Assembly (NCBI GenBank): GCA_034670065.1 | Contig: JAXMOG010000009.1 | Span: 88,828 to 152,827, forward strand | Length of the DNA: 64,000 bases | DNA from: Mesobacterium_A sp034670065 | GTDB taxonomy: Bacteria > Pseudomonadota > Alphaproteobacteria > Rhodobacterales > Rhodobacteraceae | Direction of reading: 5' to 3' | Part shown: positions 61,794-64,000 of the stretch, in pieces | Numbering within the stretch: the stretch's first letter is position 1 | How the letters are laid out: each line of letters begins with the position of its first letter | Translations under genes and position numbers: made by a program | Notes under the pieces: generated by a model | Seen by the model: the letters and a program-made list of their open reading frames with translations, nothing else | Database searches by the model: none | What the model was told of the DNA's origin: nothing

Positions 61794-62746
61794 GCCTTGC
61801 GCCCTTTGTCGCGGCGCTTGGCCGTGGGCCGGGGCGCTCTCGGTCTTTGACGCAGGACGAAGCGTTTGAAGCGATGAGGCTAATTCAGTCAGGCCGTGCC
61901 GCGCCAGAGGCGGTAGGGGCCATGCTGATGTTGATGCGGATGAAGGGCGAAACAGCGGCAGAAATTGCCGGGTTCGCTGCGGCTGCGGCTGAGTACACAA
62001 ACAGGTTGCCGAAGCCGGATTTGGATTGGCCCAGCTATGCAGCGGGGCGCACACGTGGTTTGCCGTGGTTTTTATTGTCGGCCAAGTTGGTTGCGCGGGC
62101 GGGTTATACCGTTTTGCTGCACGGCTGGAACGGACAGGACACAGCGGTTCGCGATGGTATTGCCGAGCTGAAGATCGGGCGTGTCCGCGACGTTTCTGGA
62201 TTGCGCGCGGTGTTTGAAACGAAACGTGTGGCCTATATGCCGTTGGAGGCGCTGCATCCCCAATTGCATGACCTGCTATGTCTTCGTGATGTATTTGGGC
62301 TGCGCTCGTGCATGAATACCGTTGCACGGATGTTGAACCCCGGTCAGGCCGCGGCCAGTGTGCAAGGCGTGTTTCATCCATCTTATCGATTGTTGCAGGC
62401 TGATGCGGCAAAGCTGCTTGGCCTGAAATCTCTGACAGTCATCAAGGGCGGTGGTGGCGAGTTTGAGCGGAACCCGGCCAAGGAAATTGCTGGCTTTGGA
62501 TTGCGGAATGGCCAGTCTTTCGAAGCACCCTATGCCAATTTGATCGAAGACCATCGCCAAATGAACGATGGCCAATCTGACCCCAAACAATTGACCGCAG
62601 TGTGGCGAGGGCAGCAGCGTGCGCCTTATGCCGAGAAGGTTGTGGTTGGTACTGCCGCCTTGGCTTTGGAAACGCTTGGCGAGGCCCGTCCCGAAGCCCT
62701 GGCAACCGATTTATGGAACAACCGCCTGACTGCGCTGGCTGCGTAA
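61790..62746 (+). CDS. TrpD2/YbiB-like protein (glycosyl transferase family 3 fold)
   Basis: The 318-residue protein has the anthranilate phosphoribosyltransferase fold: RSLTQDEAFEAMRLIQSGRA at the start, a MLMLMRMKGETAAEIAGF helix and LLHGWNGQ where true TrpD has the PRPP site. The late SLTVIKGGGGEFERNPAKEI matches the YbiB/TrpD2 group, whose E. coli member binds nucleic acids and not PRPP. It overlaps nasA by ATGA and lies before cobA, so it is co-expressed with nitrate assimilation; its role there is unknown. Confidence 0.75.
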   Translation: MSLAPFVAALGRGPGRSRSLTQDEAFEAMRLIQSGRAAPEAVGAMLMLMRMKGETAAEIAGFAAAAAEYTNRLPKPDLDWPSYAAGRTRGLPWFLLSAKLVARAGYTVLLHGWNGQDTAVRDGIAELKIGRVRDVSGLRAVFETKRVAYMPLEALHPQLHDLLCLRDVFGLRSCMNTVARMLNPGQAAASVQGVFHPSYRLLQADAAKLLGLKSLTVIKGGGGEFERNPAKEIAGFGLRNGQSFEAPYANLIEDHRQMNDGQSDPKQLTAVWRGQQRAPYAEKVVVGTAALALETLGEARPEALATDLWNNRLTALAA

Positions 62747-62757
62747 AGGAAACCGAA

Positions 62758-63588
62758 ATGAAACATGATCCCGATCTAAGCCGCCATGAAACGCATGTGT
62801 TTGAGCCTGTATCGCCGCGCGGTCATGGCTCAATCGCTTTGGTCGGTGCTGGCCCCGGTGCCAAAGATTTGCTGACCTTGCGGGCTGTTCAACGGCTGTC
62901 AGAGGCCGATGTCGTTTTCTATGATCGTTTGGTGGACGATGATGTCTTGGACTTGGCGTCCTGTTCGGCAGAGCTGGTGTTTGTTGGCAAAGTTGTGGGT
63001 GCCTGCGCCTGGCCACAAGAGAAAATCAATCAGGTGATCGTTGTTGAGGCTTTGAAGGGCCGCAAAGTGGTGCGCCTGAAGTCTGGTGATCCGGGTGTTT
63101 TTGGCCGTGCCACAGAAGAGCTGACAGCCGCCCGTAACGCCGGTATCGAAATTGAGATCGTTCCGGGCGTGACCGCTGCTTGCGCCGCTGCTGCAGGCGC
63201 CGGAATGTCTCTGACCGAACGTGGGGTGTCTGACACTTTGGTTCTGACGACCGGCATGTGCAAAGACGGGGATCCGCTGCCTGATAGTTCGCGACATGCG
63301 CAGCCCGGCACAACCTTGGCGTTTTATATGTCTGTACGTCAGGCGCGTCGGATCAGTGCCGGTTTGATGGCATTGGGAATGCCAGGGGATGCCCCTGTCA
63401 CCGTTGCGGTGGATGTATCCAAACCAACAGACCGATCACTGCACGTGCGGCTGGATTGCTTGGCAGAAGATTTGAAGCAGGCAGAAGTTTCTGGTTGTGC
63501 GACCTTGATTGTCACTTGGCCGAAAGATTCAGTGAAAACAGTTAAGAACGTGGCGCGCGGGCCGGCAAAGGCGATTGCATCCACCTAG
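62758..63588 (+). CDS. cobA: Uroporphyrinogen-III C-methyltransferase (sirohaem synthesis)
   Basis: The 276-residue protein is a one-domain SUMT: IALVGAGPGAKDLLTLRAVQ near residue 23, DVVFYDRLVDDDVLD, RLKSGDPGVFGRATEELTAA and EIVPGVTAACAAAAGAGMSL. It makes precorrin-2 for sirohaem, the cofactor of NirB. AAAGGA precedes the ATG at 62758. It lacks the dehydrogenase/chelatase domain that CysG has, so another enzyme must finish sirohaem. Last gene of the operon. Confidence 0.94.
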   Translation: MKHDPDLSRHETHVFEPVSPRGHGSIALVGAGPGAKDLLTLRAVQRLSEADVVFYDRLVDDDVLDLASCSAELVFVGKVVGACAWPQEKINQVIVVEALKGRKVVRLKSGDPGVFGRATEELTAARNAGIEIEIVPGVTAACAAAAGAGMSLTERGVSDTLVLTTGMCKDGDPLPDSSRHAQPGTTLAFYMSVRQARRISAGLMALGMPGDAPVTVAVDVSKPTDRSLHVRLDCLAEDLKQAEVSGCATLIVTWPKDSVKTVKNVARGPAKAIAST

Positions 63589-63877
63589 TTATCCACAATT
63601 CTAAGGTGTGCGTGTACAAACGATTTCGGCAGAATTTATGCGGAAATTTGAACATGTTCCGAGAACAAACCGAAGCTTGTTCTGACGAGAATTGATGTCT
63701 GAGAAAGATGTTTTAAAACAATATCTTAATCCACATATCTGCCCGATTCACCTTCGGCGTGAAAACATGTATTTTGCCGAAAATGACAGATGCCAAGACA
63801 TCGCGCATTCCGATTGGCGAAACTGACATCGTGCTTTTTAGGTCGAACTATAGTGAAGCGGTGAAACTTGTCCCTAG
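63589..63877. other. Intergenic region with palindromes next to the IS insertion
   Basis: No gene is seen. A perfect palindrome GAACATGTTC lies at 63650-63659 and an inverted repeat AGAACA-N10-TGTTCT at 63662-63683. They look like an operator, but the gene it may have served is not next to it now: the IS left end follows. The CTAG at 63874-63877 may be the target site of the insertion. Confidence 0.5.
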
Positions 63878-64000
63878 GGTCAGGACCCATTGATTTCCGC
63901 TTAGCGTCGTGATTCACGGTTCGAAAACCGAGCGGTAAACATGTCTGATCTCTTCTGGCTGACAGATGCGCAGATGGCGCGTCTGGAGCCCTTCTTCCCG
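63878..64000 (+). mobile_element. Left end of an IS5-family insertion sequence (partial)
   Basis: GGTCAGGACCCATTGATTTC starts at 63878 directly after CTAG, consistent with the terminal repeat of an IS5-family element inserted at a YTAR-type target. The transposase gene starts 63 bases inside. The right end and second target copy are outside the window. Confidence 0.7.
63941..64000 (+). CDS. IS5-family transposase, N-terminal part (partial)
   Basis: The frame begins MSDLFWLTDAQMARLEPFFP and runs off the edge, after 20 codons. This start is typical of IS5-family DDE transposases widespread in alphaproteobacteria. No catalytic residue is reached, so activity is unknown. Confidence 0.8.
   Translation, partial: MSDLFWLTDAQMARLEPFFP

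Noticed and set aside
63650..63683. Alphaproteobacterial LexA (SOS) box
   Set aside because: GTTC-N7-GTTC or its reverse does not occur at the right spacing; the repeats here are inverted with other spacers.
1..64000. tRNA, rRNA genes or CRISPR arrays
   Set aside because: No cloverleaf with matching stems and CCA, no rRNA-like sequence and no regularly spaced direct repeats were seen by eye.

Overview
The window looks like the chromosome of a marine alphaproteobacterium of the Rhodobacterales (Roseobacter-like). Three things suggest this: the motB-flgE-flgK-flgL-flgI gene order with a CtrA-type box in front of it, the lptC-lptA-lptB-hpf-ptsN lipid-export cluster, and the style of the nas operon (NasTS regulators, fused NrtC/D ATPase, Rieske-type NirD, CobA). 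These are family-level inferences; no 16S or tRNA gene is present to fix the taxon.

Layout. (1) 1-12761: left half of a surface-polysaccharide locus. A type I polyketide synthase runs off the left edge and is followed by a Wzx-like flippase, two glycosyltransferases, a large secreted SGNH/glycoside-hydrolase/RTX-repeat protein, a Wza-type export lipoprotein, an epimerase, a phosphoglycosyl transferase and a YjbF/YjbH outer-membrane pair. (2) 12888-18768: a flagellar operon (motB, flgE, flgK, flgL, flgI) behind a perfect TTAA-N7-TTAA box. (3) 18782-29130: right half of the polysaccharide region, with an ABC-2 export permease, cysQ (PAP phosphatase), a family 2 glycosyltransferase, galU, galE, three more glycosyltransferases including a GT14-like one, and a two-domain sulfotransferase. 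Together these suggest a sulfated surface glycan. (4) 29127-32943: ptsN, hpf, lptB, lptA, lptC and rnd on the minus strand, without rpoN between lptB and hpf. (5) 32944-34582: the largest gene-poor stretch, with repeated GCCCAAAT-type motifs and a chain of four short hairpins leading into an ExoY-type sugar transferase with strongly biased codon use and its own terminator. (6) 34580-49517: housekeeping genes (hydratase, VOC protein, L,D-transpeptidase, RNA methyltransferase, ABC exporter, LysE exporter, CCA-adding enzyme, two Nudix hydrolases, Hsp33, a REC-PP2C protein facing an Hpt protein, SDR, ilvA, a membrane protein, argG). (7) 49669-63588: a complete assimilatory nitrate operon (nasT, nasS, nrtA, nrtB, nrtC, globin, nirB, nirD, nasA, a TrpD2-like gene, cobA). 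(8) 63878-64000: the left end of an IS5-family element that runs off the right edge.

How it works together. NasS and NasT should sense nitrate and control read-through of a terminator just upstream of nrtA. The leader there carries two small hairpins whose loops have A at position 1 and G at position 4, as expected for ANTAR-protein targets. NrtABC import nitrate, NasA reduces it to nitrite, NirB/NirD reduce that to ammonium, and CobA starts siroheme synthesis for NirB. In the polysaccharide regions, GalU/GalE supply UDP-sugars, two separate phosphoglycosyl transferases could start repeat-unit synthesis, and CysQ would remove the PAP left by the sulfotransferase.

Limits: domain calls come from reading motifs by eye, and no database or folding search was run. 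No tRNA, rRNA or CRISPR array was recognised.
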